Origin: Rhizobium altiplani
GTDB taxonomy: Bacteria > Pseudomonadota > Alphaproteobacteria > Rhizobiales > Rhizobiaceae
Direction: 5' to 3'
Length of the DNA: 64,000 nucleotides
Assembly (NCBI RefSeq): GCF_001542405.1
Contig: NZ_LNCD01000123.1
Location: 2,501-66,500, forward strand
Shown: in pieces, positions 56,973-64,000 of the stretch
Layout of the letters: each line of letters opens with the position of its first letter
Numbering within the stretch: position 1 is the first letter of the stretch
Position numbers and translations under genes: made by a program
The notes under the pieces: model-generated
Seen by the model: only the letters and a program-made list of their open reading frames with translations
Told to the model about the DNA's origin: nothing
Databases searched by the model: none

Positions 56973-57829
56973 CAGTGCTTGTCCATATCCTCGATAATCA
57001 GCGCGCGCAGCTTGTCATCAACCTTCGGGCGATGCCCGAACCATTTCTCAAAACCTGGAACGGCCTGATGCAACAGCATGCCGAGACCATCGACAACGGC
57101 AAATCCTTGCCGTTCGGCTTGGACAAGGAAAGGAGTCTTCAGGGGGACGTAGACGATATCCGTTACGACGGCATCGGAAAGCAGCGGCGAAAAATCGATC
57201 TCCGGCGCATCCTCGCCGTCCATGCCAAGCGAAGTCGTGTTCACGAAAAGGCCGGCGCCGTGCATGACTTCCGCCAAGGCTGCCATCGAATGCGCTTTTA
57301 CGCTCGAGCCAAACCTATCCGCCAATTCCTGAGCGCGTCCGACCGTCCTGTTGACCAGATGAATTTCCTTGATGCCCCGATCGCGCAGCGCCTGAATGAT
57401 GGCGCGGCTCGCACCGCCGGCACCGAGGACCACGGCCGAGTGCGCCTTGTCCCAGCCAGGATGACGCCCGTCCAGATTTGCGGTGAAGCCACCTCCATCC
57501 GTGTTCGTCGCTTTGAGCCGGCCCCCCTCCATCCAAAGCGTGTTGGATGCACCAAGTTCTTCAGAAAGCGCGTCCGGATCGTCAGCGAGTTTGAACGCCA
57601 TCTCCTTGTGCGGGATCGTGACGTTGCCGCCTACGAAGCCAGCCTCGCCGCTCTTCAGCGATGCGATAAAGGCTGGAAAATCGGCTGGCGCGACTTCATG
57701 GGCGCGATACGATCCCGGCAGTCCAAGTGTCTTGAGCCAATAGCCATGGATCAGAGGCGACCGGGAGTGTTTGACAGGAAACCCCGTGACGAAAGCCCGC
57801 GGCCCGAATGTTTCACGTGAATCATCCAT
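56972..57829 (-). CDS. aroE: Shikimate dehydrogenase
   Basis: A 285-residue NADP-dependent shikimate dehydrogenase. Substrate and catalytic residues: [24 protein letters not shown] (catalytic Lys), [11 protein letters not shown] (Asp); the cofactor loop is [11 protein letters not shown] and the NRT motif is [11 protein letters not shown] 57829 is used; a GTG 9 bases upstream is possible. Codons 2-7 coincide with a near-perfect parS sequence. It overlaps maf by 8 bp. Confidence 0.96.
   Translation of the reverse strand: MDDSRETFGPRAFVTGFPVKHSRSPLIHGYWLKTLGLPGSYRAHEVAPADFPAFIASLKSGEAGFVGGNVTIPHKEMAFKLADDPDALSEELGASNTLWMEGGRLKATNTDGGGFTANLDGRHPGWDKAHSAVVLGAGGASRAIIQALRDRGIKEIHLVNRTVGRAQELADRFGSSVKAHSMAALAEVMHGAGLFVNTTSLGMDGEDAPEIDFSPLLSDAVVTDIVYVPLKTPFLVQAERQGFAVVDGLGMLLHQAVPGFEKWFGHRPKVDDKLRALIIEDMDKH
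57809..57824. other. parS-like centromere site (15/16)
   Basis: TGTTTCACGTGAATCA matches consensus parS TGTTTCACGTGAAACA at 15 of 16 positions. It lies at the start of aroE, 1.5 kb from the probable oriC, where ParB-binding clusters normally are. Conservation here is constrained by aroE codons, so binding is inferred and not shown. Confidence 0.75.
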
Positions 57830-58421
57830 CAATCGCACCCAATTCTCTCAACTTTTCCAACAGAGGTAGCATCGGTAATCCCAGGATTGTAAAATAGTCC
57901 CCGTCGATCCGCGAAAACAATTGAAGCCCCTCCCCCTCGAGTTGGTAAGCGCCGACGCTCGTGAGTGCCTTCTCTCCGACGCGCTTCAAATGCCGCTGGA
58001 TAAAATCCGCATCCAGCGGACGCATCGTCAGCTCAGCGTGTGAAACATGCTCCCAGACGATGTCGCCGTCGTAGGCGATCGCGATCGCACTGTTCAACCG
58101 GTGCATCTGGCCCGACAGTATGCGAAGGTGGTTCTCCGCATCAGCCATATCCCTGGGCTTATGAAAGGTCTGCGGGCCAAGAGACATCGTTTGGTCCGAG
58201 CCGATCACTAGGCAGGCCGGATACCGATCACTGACTTCTTTCGCCTTCGCCTTGGCGAGAACGAGGGCCACGGCATCCGGTGTTGCGCCTTCTCGTTCGA
58301 GCGGCGCTTCGACCGACCGCTCGTCAATATGAGCCGCATGAGCCTCGAAGGTGAGGCCGGCATTTTGCATCAACATGCGACGGAACGGGCTGGAGGATGC
58401 GAGGATAAGCTTCGGTGTCAT
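57822..58421 (-). CDS. maf: Maf family nucleotide pyrophosphatase
   Basis: A 199-residue Maf protein hydrolysing non-canonical or pyrimidine NTPs to NMPs. The start [19 protein letters not shown] is typical, with [10 protein letters not shown] and [18 protein letters not shown] as conserved blocks. ATG 58421 gives the standard length; the open frame upstream (to 58481) overlaps ppsR. It is the second gene after ppsR, leftwards from oriC. Confidence 0.95.
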   Translation of the reverse strand: MTPKLILASSSPFRRMLMQNAGLTFEAHAAHIDERSVEAPLEREGATPDAVALVLAKAKAKEVSDRYPACLVIGSDQTMSLGPQTFHKPRDMADAENHLRILSGQMHRLNSAIAIAYDGDIVWEHVSHAELTMRPLDADFIQRHLKRVGEKALTSVGAYQLEGEGLQLFSRIDGDYFTILGLPMLPLLEKLRELGAIDG

Positions 58422-58452
58422 GGAGCCTCGAACAGGTTTGGTGCGGCAGCGC

Positions 58453-59274
58453 TTAACGCAGCTTCGGACGGAGAGCAACAATCGCCGCCGCGGTCTCTTC
58501 GATGGAGCGGCGCGTCACGTCGATGAGTGGCCAATTGTGCCGGGCGCAGAGCGACCGTGCGTATTTCAACTCCTCCGATATGGCGGCTCGGTCCGTGTAT
58601 TGCCCGCGATCAAAACCGGGTGTCGCTCCGAGGATACGGTTCTCCCGGACCTGAGAGATGCGATCGGTGGTAGCGATCAGACAGACGATCAAGGGTTTGG
58701 TGGTCGCGAACAGGCTTTCCGGGAGCGGCACGCCATAGACGACGGGGATGTTGGCGGTCTTGATACCACGATTGGCGAGGTAGATGCTCGTCGGCGTTTT
58801 CGACGTCCGACTGATGCCGAGAATCACGACGTCGGCGTCATTGTAATCATCGGGCATCTGGCCGTCGTCGTGATCCATCGTGAAATTGAGCGCTTCGATG
58901 CGAGCGAAATAGCCGGCATTCATCACATGCTGGGCACCGACACGCCGGCGCGACGGTGCGCCAAGATAGATCTGAAAGGCGTCCATGACGGGCTCGAGCA
59001 CGTTCACCGAAGCGACACCCATCTCCGCACAGCGCTGATCGACCAACGTCGCGAGTTCACGGTCAACGATCGTATATAGAACGATCCCAGGCTGACTATC
59101 AATCGTCTGCAAAACCTGCAGAAGCTGCTTGCGATTTCGGACCAGCGGATAGACGTGTTCGATCGGCTGAGCGGATTTGAATTGTGCCGACGCGGCGCGC
59201 CCGGCCGAAATCAACGTTTCGCCGGTCGAGTCAGAAATCAGATGCAGATGGAAGAAGTTCGTGCGGTTCTCCAC
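58453..59274 (-). CDS. ppsR: PPDK/PEP-synthase regulatory kinase-pyrophosphorylase (DUF299)
   Basis: A 273-residue bifunctional kinase/phosphorylase that switches pyruvate-phosphate dikinase or PEP synthase by ADP-dependent phosphorylation of a Thr near its catalytic His. The P-loop-like [11 protein letters not shown] and N-terminal [13 protein letters not shown] are diagnostic. Translation starts at GTG 59274 beside the oriC region. In rhizobia PPDK is the usual target. First gene left of oriC. Confidence 0.93.
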   Translation of the reverse strand: MENRTNFFHLHLISDSTGETLISAGRAASAQFKSAQPIEHVYPLVRNRKQLLQVLQTIDSQPGIVLYTIVDRELATLVDQRCAEMGVASVNVLEPVMDAFQIYLGAPSRRRVGAQHVMNAGYFARIEALNFTMDHDDGQMPDDYNDADVVILGISRTSKTPTSIYLANRGIKTANIPVVYGVPLPESLFATTKPLIVCLIATTDRISQVRENRILGATPGFDRGQYTDRAAISEELKYARSLCARHNWPLIDVTRRSIEETAAAIVALRPKLR

Positions 59275-59676
59275 GCTATTTTCCGGGGCCTGTTGAAAAG
59301 ACTGGACAACGGAGAGCTAAGAGACGCGGCACGGGTAAGGCAAGGGAAAACATGCCGCCTTTTCCACAAATGGAATTTCGTGGGAGCTGCTAAACGCGCT
59401 TTGTTGGTTCTGTGGACAGCTCCTGAAAGTTCCGCGCCTTTCCAAGGCTTTTCCACAGTTCAACGCCAAAAGGCTGCCTTTTATTTGATTGGAATCATTT
59501 GCGTTTTCTTAGTTATCCACGATATCGGCTTGATAAGTTGTTATTCGGTCCATTGGAATCGGCGATGGCGCGACAAAACGCTCCGGTCGTGGACAGATTT
59601 TAATCCTTGATAGAAACAGACTCTAAGAAATAGAAACCTTTTAAAAGATCTTTGTATTTTTATAGGGAAGAAGCGT
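59275..59676. other. oriC: Probable chromosomal origin of replication (oriC)
   Basis: A 402-base gene-free interval between ppsR (minus) and hemE (plus), the position known for oriC in Sinorhizobium and, by hemE, in Caulobacter. It holds several DnaA-box-like 9-mers, three GANTC methylation sites (59492, 59556, 59619) and an AT-rich stretch (about 59600-59662) suited to unwinding. Flanking genes are divergent, and a parS-like site is 1.5 kb away. A skew plot of the whole replicon would decide. Confidence 0.8.
59360..59521. other. DnaA-box cluster in oriC
   Basis: Against TTATCCACA: TTTTCCACA at 59360 and 59449 (8/9 each, plus), TTATCCACG at 59513 (8/9, plus), and a 7/9 copy on minus at 59411-59419 (TGTGGACAG on plus). 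The three best are in the same orientation. Confidence 0.6.
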
Positions 59677-60711
59677 GTGGGTGAAAGCGGTCGGAAAATC
59701 ATGAGAGTCTTGGACGGCGAAACGCTCAGTCCTCCTCCAATCTGGCTGATGAGACAGGCGGGACGATATCTCCCCGAGTACAGAGAAACGCGCGCGAAAG
59801 CCGGGAGTTTCCTTGACCTCTGTTATACGCCTGATCACGCAGTCGAGGTAACGCTCCAACCTATCCGCCGTTATGGCTTTGATGCAGCCATCCTCTTCTC
59901 GGATATCCTTGTGATCCCGGATGCGATGAAGCGCAACGTTCGCTTCACGGAAGGGCATGGACCGGAAATGGATCCGATCGACGAAGCTGGCATCGACGGG
60001 ATCGAGACAGAGCATGTCATCGCCTACCTGAAGCCGGTTCTGGAAACGGTGGAGCGCCTGCGACGCGAACTGCCTTCCGAGACGACCCTGCTCGGCTTCT
60101 GCGGCGCACCGTGGACGGTTGCGACTTATATGATCGCTGGCCATGGAACGCCTGACCAGGCTCCAGCGCGGCTATTTGCCTACAAGTATCCAAAGGCCTT
60201 TGAACGCTTGCTCGCAGTCCTGGCCGAGGTGTCGGCCGATTATTTGGTCGCGCAGATCGATGCGGGTGCCGATGCCGTGCAGATTTTCGATTCCTGGGCT
60301 GGTGTTCTCGGCGAGCGGGAATTCGAGGCTTTCGCCGTGAAGCCTGTTGCACGGATGATCGCGTCTATCAGGGCGCGGCGTCCGAACGCTCGAGTGATTG
60401 CCTTTGCCAAAGGCGCTGGGTTCCTGCTGAGAGATTACCGGCAGAAGACGAAGGCTGATGCGATCGGGCTCGACTGGTCGGTGCCTTTGGATTTTGCCGC
60501 GGAGCTGCAGAAGGACGGAGCCGTGCAAGGCAATCTTGATCCGATGCGTGTGGTCGCCGGCGGTGCGGCGCTGTCGGAGGGGATCAATGATATTCTCGAC
60601 AACCTCGGCAATGGTCCGCTGATATTCAATCTCGGCCACGGGATCACGCCACAGGCCGACCCTCGAAACGTGGCGCTGCTCGTCGAGCAGGTCCGCGGTT
60701 GGAGACGCTAG
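59677..60711 (+). CDS. hemE: Uroporphyrinogen decarboxylase
   Basis: A 344-residue enzyme that converts uroporphyrinogen III to coproporphyrinogen III in heme synthesis. The invariant [15 protein letters not shown] and [14 protein letters not shown] motifs are present, with the catalytic Asp in [12 protein letters not shown]. Translation starts at GTG 59677 with AGGGAAG upstream, directly at the edge of the oriC AT-rich zone. hemJ follows 3 bp later. Confidence 0.98.
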   Translation: MGESGRKIMRVLDGETLSPPPIWLMRQAGRYLPEYRETRAKAGSFLDLCYTPDHAVEVTLQPIRRYGFDAAILFSDILVIPDAMKRNVRFTEGHGPEMDPIDEAGIDGIETEHVIAYLKPVLETVERLRRELPSETTLLGFCGAPWTVATYMIAGHGTPDQAPARLFAYKYPKAFERLLAVLAEVSADYLVAQIDAGADAVQIFDSWAGVLGEREFEAFAVKPVARMIASIRARRPNARVIAFAKGAGFLLRDYRQKTKADAIGLDWSVPLDFAAELQKDGAVQGNLDPMRVVAGGAALSEGINDILDNLGNGPLIFNLGHGITPQADPRNVALLVEQVRGWRR

Positions 60712-60714
60712 CAC

Positions 60715-61251
60715 ATGGCAAAGCAGACGGATGAGAGGCCGGGCACCTATGCGCGTCGCCGTGCCCACTTTGCGATCCTGTTTTTCGTGCTTCTCGGCCT
60801 GGGACTATTCCTCTGGAACCCGGACAATCTCTATCTCTGGATAAAGGCTCTTCACATTATCGCGGTGATCTCGTGGATGGCCGGACTGTTCTACATGCCG
60901 CGCCTCTTCATCTACCATACCGATGCGGAACCGGGCTCGACGCAGTCGGAGACATTCAAGGTGATGGAGCGTCGCCTGCTCCGGGTGATCATGAACCCGG
61001 CGATGATGCTGACCTGGATCTTTGGCCTCTATCTCGCTTGGTCCGTTTATGGTTTCCAGGGTGGTTGGCTGCACGCGAAGATCGGCCTGGTTGTGCTTTT
61101 GACTGCCGTCCATGTTTTTTTCTCGCGGGCAGCAAGAGCGTTCGAGCGCGATGAGAACCGCCATTCAGCGCGTTACTGGCGCTTCATGAACGAGGCGCCG
61201 ACGGCTCTGATGATCGCGATTGTCATTCTGGTCGTGGTCAAGCCGTTCTGA
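60715..61251 (+). CDS. hemJ: Protoporphyrinogen oxidase HemJ
   Basis: A 178-residue membrane protein of the HemJ family (UPF0093), the oxygen-dependent protoporphyrinogen oxidase of most alphaproteobacteria. Four hydrophobic helices are visible, with conserved His in IKALHIIAVISWMAGLFYMP and Arg/Lys in MERRLLRVIMNPAM. It is 3 bp after hemE and in the same pathway, so the pair is almost certainly co-transcribed. Confidence 0.95.
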   Translation: MAKQTDERPGTYARRRAHFAILFFVLLGLGLFLWNPDNLYLWIKALHIIAVISWMAGLFYMPRLFIYHTDAEPGSTQSETFKVMERRLLRVIMNPAMMLTWIFGLYLAWSVYGFQGGWLHAKIGLVVLLTAVHVFFSRAARAFERDENRHSARYWRFMNEAPTALMIAIVILVVVKPF

Positions 61252-61443
61252 GAAAAAGCGGGTTCGGTTAAATTTGCTTGATTTTAAGCAGCCCCCTTGC
61301 GGCGGTGAGCCTTACTCGCTATTTTCGCTCCACCTCATCCTTGTGGCATGTATGTAAAGTTCGATCGTCTGCGATCCCTTCGCAGGACCGATTACAGCCC
61401 TCGACATCGCCTCCCCCCTGAATTTAAGAGTAATGGTCACTTC

Positions 61444-62709
61444 ATGGCTGAAATGAAGCTTCAAGAACTTAAGAGTAAGTCCCCGACGGATCTGCTGGCA
61501 TTTGCCGAATCGCTCGAGGTCGAAAATGCGAGCACGATGCGCAAACAGGAATTGATGTTTGCAATCCTGAAGGTGCTTGCCAGCCAGGATGTGGAGATTA
61601 TCGGCGAAGGCGTCGTTGAAGTGCTCCAGGATGGCTTTGGCTTCCTGCGCTCTGCCAACGCCAACTACCTCCCGGGCCCGGACGATATCTACATCTCACC
61701 CTCCCAGATCCGCCGCTTCTCTTTGAAGACCGGCGACACGGTAGAGGGTCCGATCCGCGGGCCTAAGGAAGGCGAACGCTACTTTGCGCTGCTCAAGGTC
61801 AACACCATCAATTTCGACGATCCCGAGAAGATCCGTCACAAGGTGCATTTCGATAACCTGACGCCGCTCTATCCGAACGAACGCTTCAGGATGGAATTGG
61901 ATATCCCGACCTCGAAGGATCTTTCGCCGCGCGTCATCGATCTCGTCGCGCCGCTTGGCAAGGGCCAGCGCGGACTGATCGTCGCTCCGCCGCGTACCGG
62001 TAAGACGGTTCTGCTGCAGAACATCGCGCACTCGATTACGGCGAATCATCCCGAGTGCTATCTGATTGTTCTTCTCATCGACGAACGTCCGGAAGAAGTC
62101 ACGGACATGCAGCGTTCCGTTCGCGGCGAAGTCATCTCCTCGACGTTCGACGAACCCGCTGTACGCCATGTGCAGGTGGCGGAAATGGTTATCGAAAAGG
62201 CAAAGCGCCTTGTGGAGCACGGCCGTGATGTTGTGATCCTGCTGGATTCGATTACGCGCCTCGGCCGCGCATACAACACGGTTGTCCCCTCGTCCGGTAA
62301 GGTTCTCACGGGTGGCGTCGATGCGAACGCCCTGCAGCGCCCGAAGCGCTTCTTCGGCGCAGCGCGCAACATCGAAGAAGGTGGTTCGCTTACGATCATC
62401 GCGACCGCGCTGATCGATACCGGCAGCCGCATGGACGAAGTGATTTTCGAAGAGTTCAAGGGAACCGGTAACTCGGAAATCGTTCTCGACCGTAAGGTTG
62501 CCGATAAGCGTATCTTCCCGGCCATGGACATTTTGAAGTCCGGCACGCGTAAGGAAGACCTCCTCGTTCCGCGTCAGGATCTCCAGAAGATCTTCGTGCT
62601 GCGCCGCATCCTGGCTCCGATGGGGACGACCGACGCGATCGAATTCCTGATCGACAAGTTGAAGCAGACGAAGAACAATCCGGACTTCTTCGATTCTATG
62701 AATACGTGA
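61444..62709 (+). CDS. rho: Transcription termination factor Rho
   Basis: A 421-residue RNA helicase. The N-terminal RNA-binding domain includes [12 protein letters not shown] and the primary-site residues; the motor has Walker [13 protein letters not shown], Walker [17 protein letters not shown], the Q-loop TGGVDANAL and R-loop [22 protein letters not shown] 61444 gives the usual rhizobial N-terminus; upstream in-frame codons to 61348 belong to a 190-bp leader. Such leaders often allow Rho autoregulation, not tested here. Confidence 0.98.
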   Translation: MAEMKLQELKSKSPTDLLAFAESLEVENASTMRKQELMFAILKVLASQDVEIIGEGVVEVLQDGFGFLRSANANYLPGPDDIYISPSQIRRFSLKTGDTVEGPIRGPKEGERYFALLKVNTINFDDPEKIRHKVHFDNLTPLYPNERFRMELDIPTSKDLSPRVIDLVAPLGKGQRGLIVAPPRTGKTVLLQNIAHSITANHPECYLIVLLIDERPEEVTDMQRSVRGEVISSTFDEPAVRHVQVAEMVIEKAKRLVEHGRDVVILLDSITRLGRAYNTVVPSSGKVLTGGVDANALQRPKRFFGAARNIEEGGSLTIIATALIDTGSRMDEVIFEEFKGTGNSEIVLDRKVADKRIFPAMDILKSGTRKEDLLVPRQDLQKIFVLRRILAPMGTTDAIEFLIDKLKQTKNNPDFFDSMNT

Positions 62710-62730
62710 TCCTTAGCCGGATTCTTTGAT

Positions 62731-62758
62731 AAGCCGGTCACTGCTGTGGCCGGCTTTT
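62731..62758 (+). terminator. rho terminator
   Basis: AAGCCGGTCAC / GTGGCCGGCTT (one G-T pair) forms an 11-bp stem with a 4-base loop followed by TT, 22 bp after the rho stop and before mnmE. Confidence 0.7.
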
Positions 62759-62804
62759 CCATTTGTAGCGAAAACTCTCTTCAGCCTTGAACTGGAGTAG
62801 TAAA

Positions 62805-64000
62805 ATGTCGTCTAACAACGAAACGATCTTCGCGCTCTCGAGTGGCCCTGTCCCGGCCGGCTTGGCCGTCGTTAGAATTAGTGGAGAGGAAGTGCCGGCG
62901 GTTGTCGCCTCTCTCGTTGGCGACGTGCCGCCTGCGCGGCAGGCAGCATTACGATCGATTCGGACTCGTAATGGTCTTGTCATCGACACCGGCCTTATTC
63001 TGTTCTTTCCGGCACCCCATTCCTTTACCGGCGAGAATGTTGCCGAACTGCACCTGCATGGCGGCCGCGCGGTCGTCGACGCATTGCATCGTGAGCTCGT
63101 CCAATTCCGCAATCTGCGGCCGGCGGCACCAGGCGAATTTTCACGGCGAGCATTTGAGAACGGCAAGCTCGATCTAATCGAGATCGAAGGCTTGGCAGAT
63201 CTTATCGCCGCCGAGACTGAGATGCAGCGGCGTCTCGCGGTCGAGCAAAGCTCCGGGGGGTTGTCGTCGATCTACAACGGCTGGTCAGACAGGCTGACGC
63301 GTGCACGCGCACTGATCGAGGCCGAACTGGATTTTCCCGACGAAGAAGACGTTCCGGGTTCAGTCTCAGATCAGGTTTGGGCGGATGTGGCGAGCCTGGT
63401 TAACGAATTGAAAAGCCATCTGGAGCAACTCGAAGCCGGAGAGATCATCCGCGATGGGTTCAAGGTCGTCATAGCGGGCAGGCCGAATGCCGGCAAGTCG
63501 AGCCTTATGAACGCCTTGGCGAAACGCGATGTTGCGATCGTCACTGACATCGCTGGCACGACACGGGATGTGCTGCATGTCGATCTCAGCATGGATGGCT
63601 ATCTTGTCAAGCTCTACGACACTGCTGGTCTGCGCGAGACGGATGAGATCGTGGAGCGCGAGGGCATTCGACGGGCTGAGAAGATCATTGCAGAGGCCGA
63701 CCTGGTAATTTTCATCGAGGACGTATCGATTAAAAGTGAAGCTGAGGAAGTGCCCGACGATGCCGTTCTGGTAGGAACGAAATCCGATTTGCCGCGTCAA
63801 AGTGCTAGAGAGTATGATCTATTGATTTCGATCACGCACGGAATTGGTCTCGATGCGCTCCGAAGCTTGATCGTTGACCGCCTTAAAGCAAAGGTACATC
63901 CGCAGTCCATGGCGATCCCGAGCCGCGCACGCCACAAGGAAACACTGACACAGACATTGGCTGCGCTGCGAGCGTCACTTCATGACCCTCATCGTGGTCT
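62805..64000 (+). CDS. mnmE: tRNA modification GTPase MnmE, 3' partial
   Basis: The first ~398 residues of MnmE; the frame runs off the right edge. The N-terminal tetrahydrofolate-binding domain carries [16 protein letters not shown]-like residues ([16 protein letters not shown]), [14 protein letters not shown] and [16 protein letters not shown]. The inserted G domain has G1 [10 protein letters not shown]2 IAGTTRD, G3 DTAGLRE and G4 GTKSD. The C-terminal CxGK motif lies outside. With MnmG it makes the cmnm5U wobble modification. Start ATG 62805 follows CTGGAGTAG. In relatives mnmG, rsmG and parAB follow, consistent with the origin region. Confidence 0.96.
   Translation, partial: MSSNNETIFALSSGPVPAGLAVVRISGEEVPAVVASLVGDVPPARQAALRSIRTRNGLVIDTGLILFFPAPHSFTGENVAELHLHGGRAVVDALHRELVQFRNLRPAAPGEFSRRAFENGKLDLIEIEGLADLIAAETEMQRRLAVEQSSGGLSSIYNGWSDRLTRARALIEAELDFPDEEDVPGSVSDQVWADVASLVNELKSHLEQLEAGEIIRDGFKVVIAGRPNAGKSSLMNALAKRDVAIVTDIAGTTRDVLHVDLSMDGYLVKLYDTAGLRETDEIVEREGIRRAEKIIAEADLVIFIEDVSIKSEAEEVPDDAVLVGTKSDLPRQSAREYDLLISITHGIGLDALRSLIVDRLKAKVHPQSMAIPSRARHKETLTQTLAALRASLHDPHRG

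Noticed and set aside
59589-59597. Additional DnaA box (CGTGGACAG)
   Set aside because: Only 6/9 match to the consensus in either orientation, at chance level.

Overview
The window is about 64 kb of GC-rich, densely coding chromosome from an alphaproteobacterium of the Rhizobiaceae (Rhizobium/Sinorhizobium/Agrobacterium group). Support for this includes the ActSR and ChvGI two-component pairs, an HprK-EIIA-HPr set without a sugar permease, a DivL-type kinase with Tyr at the phosphorylation position, MmcB, an intracellular PhaZ, several Rhizobiales DUF families and an origin-like region next to hemE. I see no rRNA, tRNA, IS element, prophage, plasmid gene or CRISPR array. This is conserved core chromosome, not an island. 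The genus cannot be fixed from the sequence alone.

Layout. 1-4.7 kb: hrpB (cut by the left edge), actS-actR, mmcB. 4.9-10.3 kb: an L,D-transpeptidase lipoprotein, glcB, an orphan cytochrome P450 and a DUF1402 exported protein. 10.5-17.2 kb: hslVU diverging from hisB-DUF2628-hisH-hisA-hisF-hisE-coaA, which ends against alkB on a shared CTAG. 17.2-20 kb: alkB, arfB, pckA. 20.3-28.6 kb: chvI-chvG-hprK-EIIA-HPr, then ahcY and divL. 28.6-38 kb: a tsaE-amgK fusion, murU, addB-addA, trxA. 38-43 kb, minus strand: trpF-trpB-trpA, accD, folC. 43-49 kb: a YgjP-like protease, DUF2852, phaZ, a fumarylacetoacetase-family enzyme and a glutathionyl-hydroquinone reductase, then DUF2218 and a nitroreductase on plus. 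49-54.4 kb, minus strand: gyrB and timA-mltA-smr-xre. 54.5-55.6 kb: fxsA, secB. 55.7-59.3 kb, minus strand: ppsR-maf-aroE-coaE-dnaQ. 59.28-59.68 kb: probable oriC. 59.7-64 kb, plus strand: hemE-hemJ-rho-mnmE (cut by the right edge).

How the parts relate. Genes on both sides of the presumed oriC are transcribed away from it. A near-perfect parS (15/16) lies 1.5 kb to its left inside aroE, and a weaker copy (14/16) lies at the pckA terminator 41 kb away. The 18-30 kb block joins carbon and envelope sensing (ChvGI, HprK/EIIA/HPr), gluconeogenesis (pckA), the SAM cycle (ahcY), cell-cycle control (DivL) and cell-wall recycling (AmgK, MurU). I did not find a clearly new multi-gene system. The most useful leads are the non-coding elements (oriC, the parS-like pair, the ahcY palindrome, paired CG-centred sites upstream of pckA) and lineage-specific protein variants (Tyr DivL, the AccD zinc ribbon with one of four Cys, the short HprK, the TsaE-AmgK fusion, an MltA without visible export signal).
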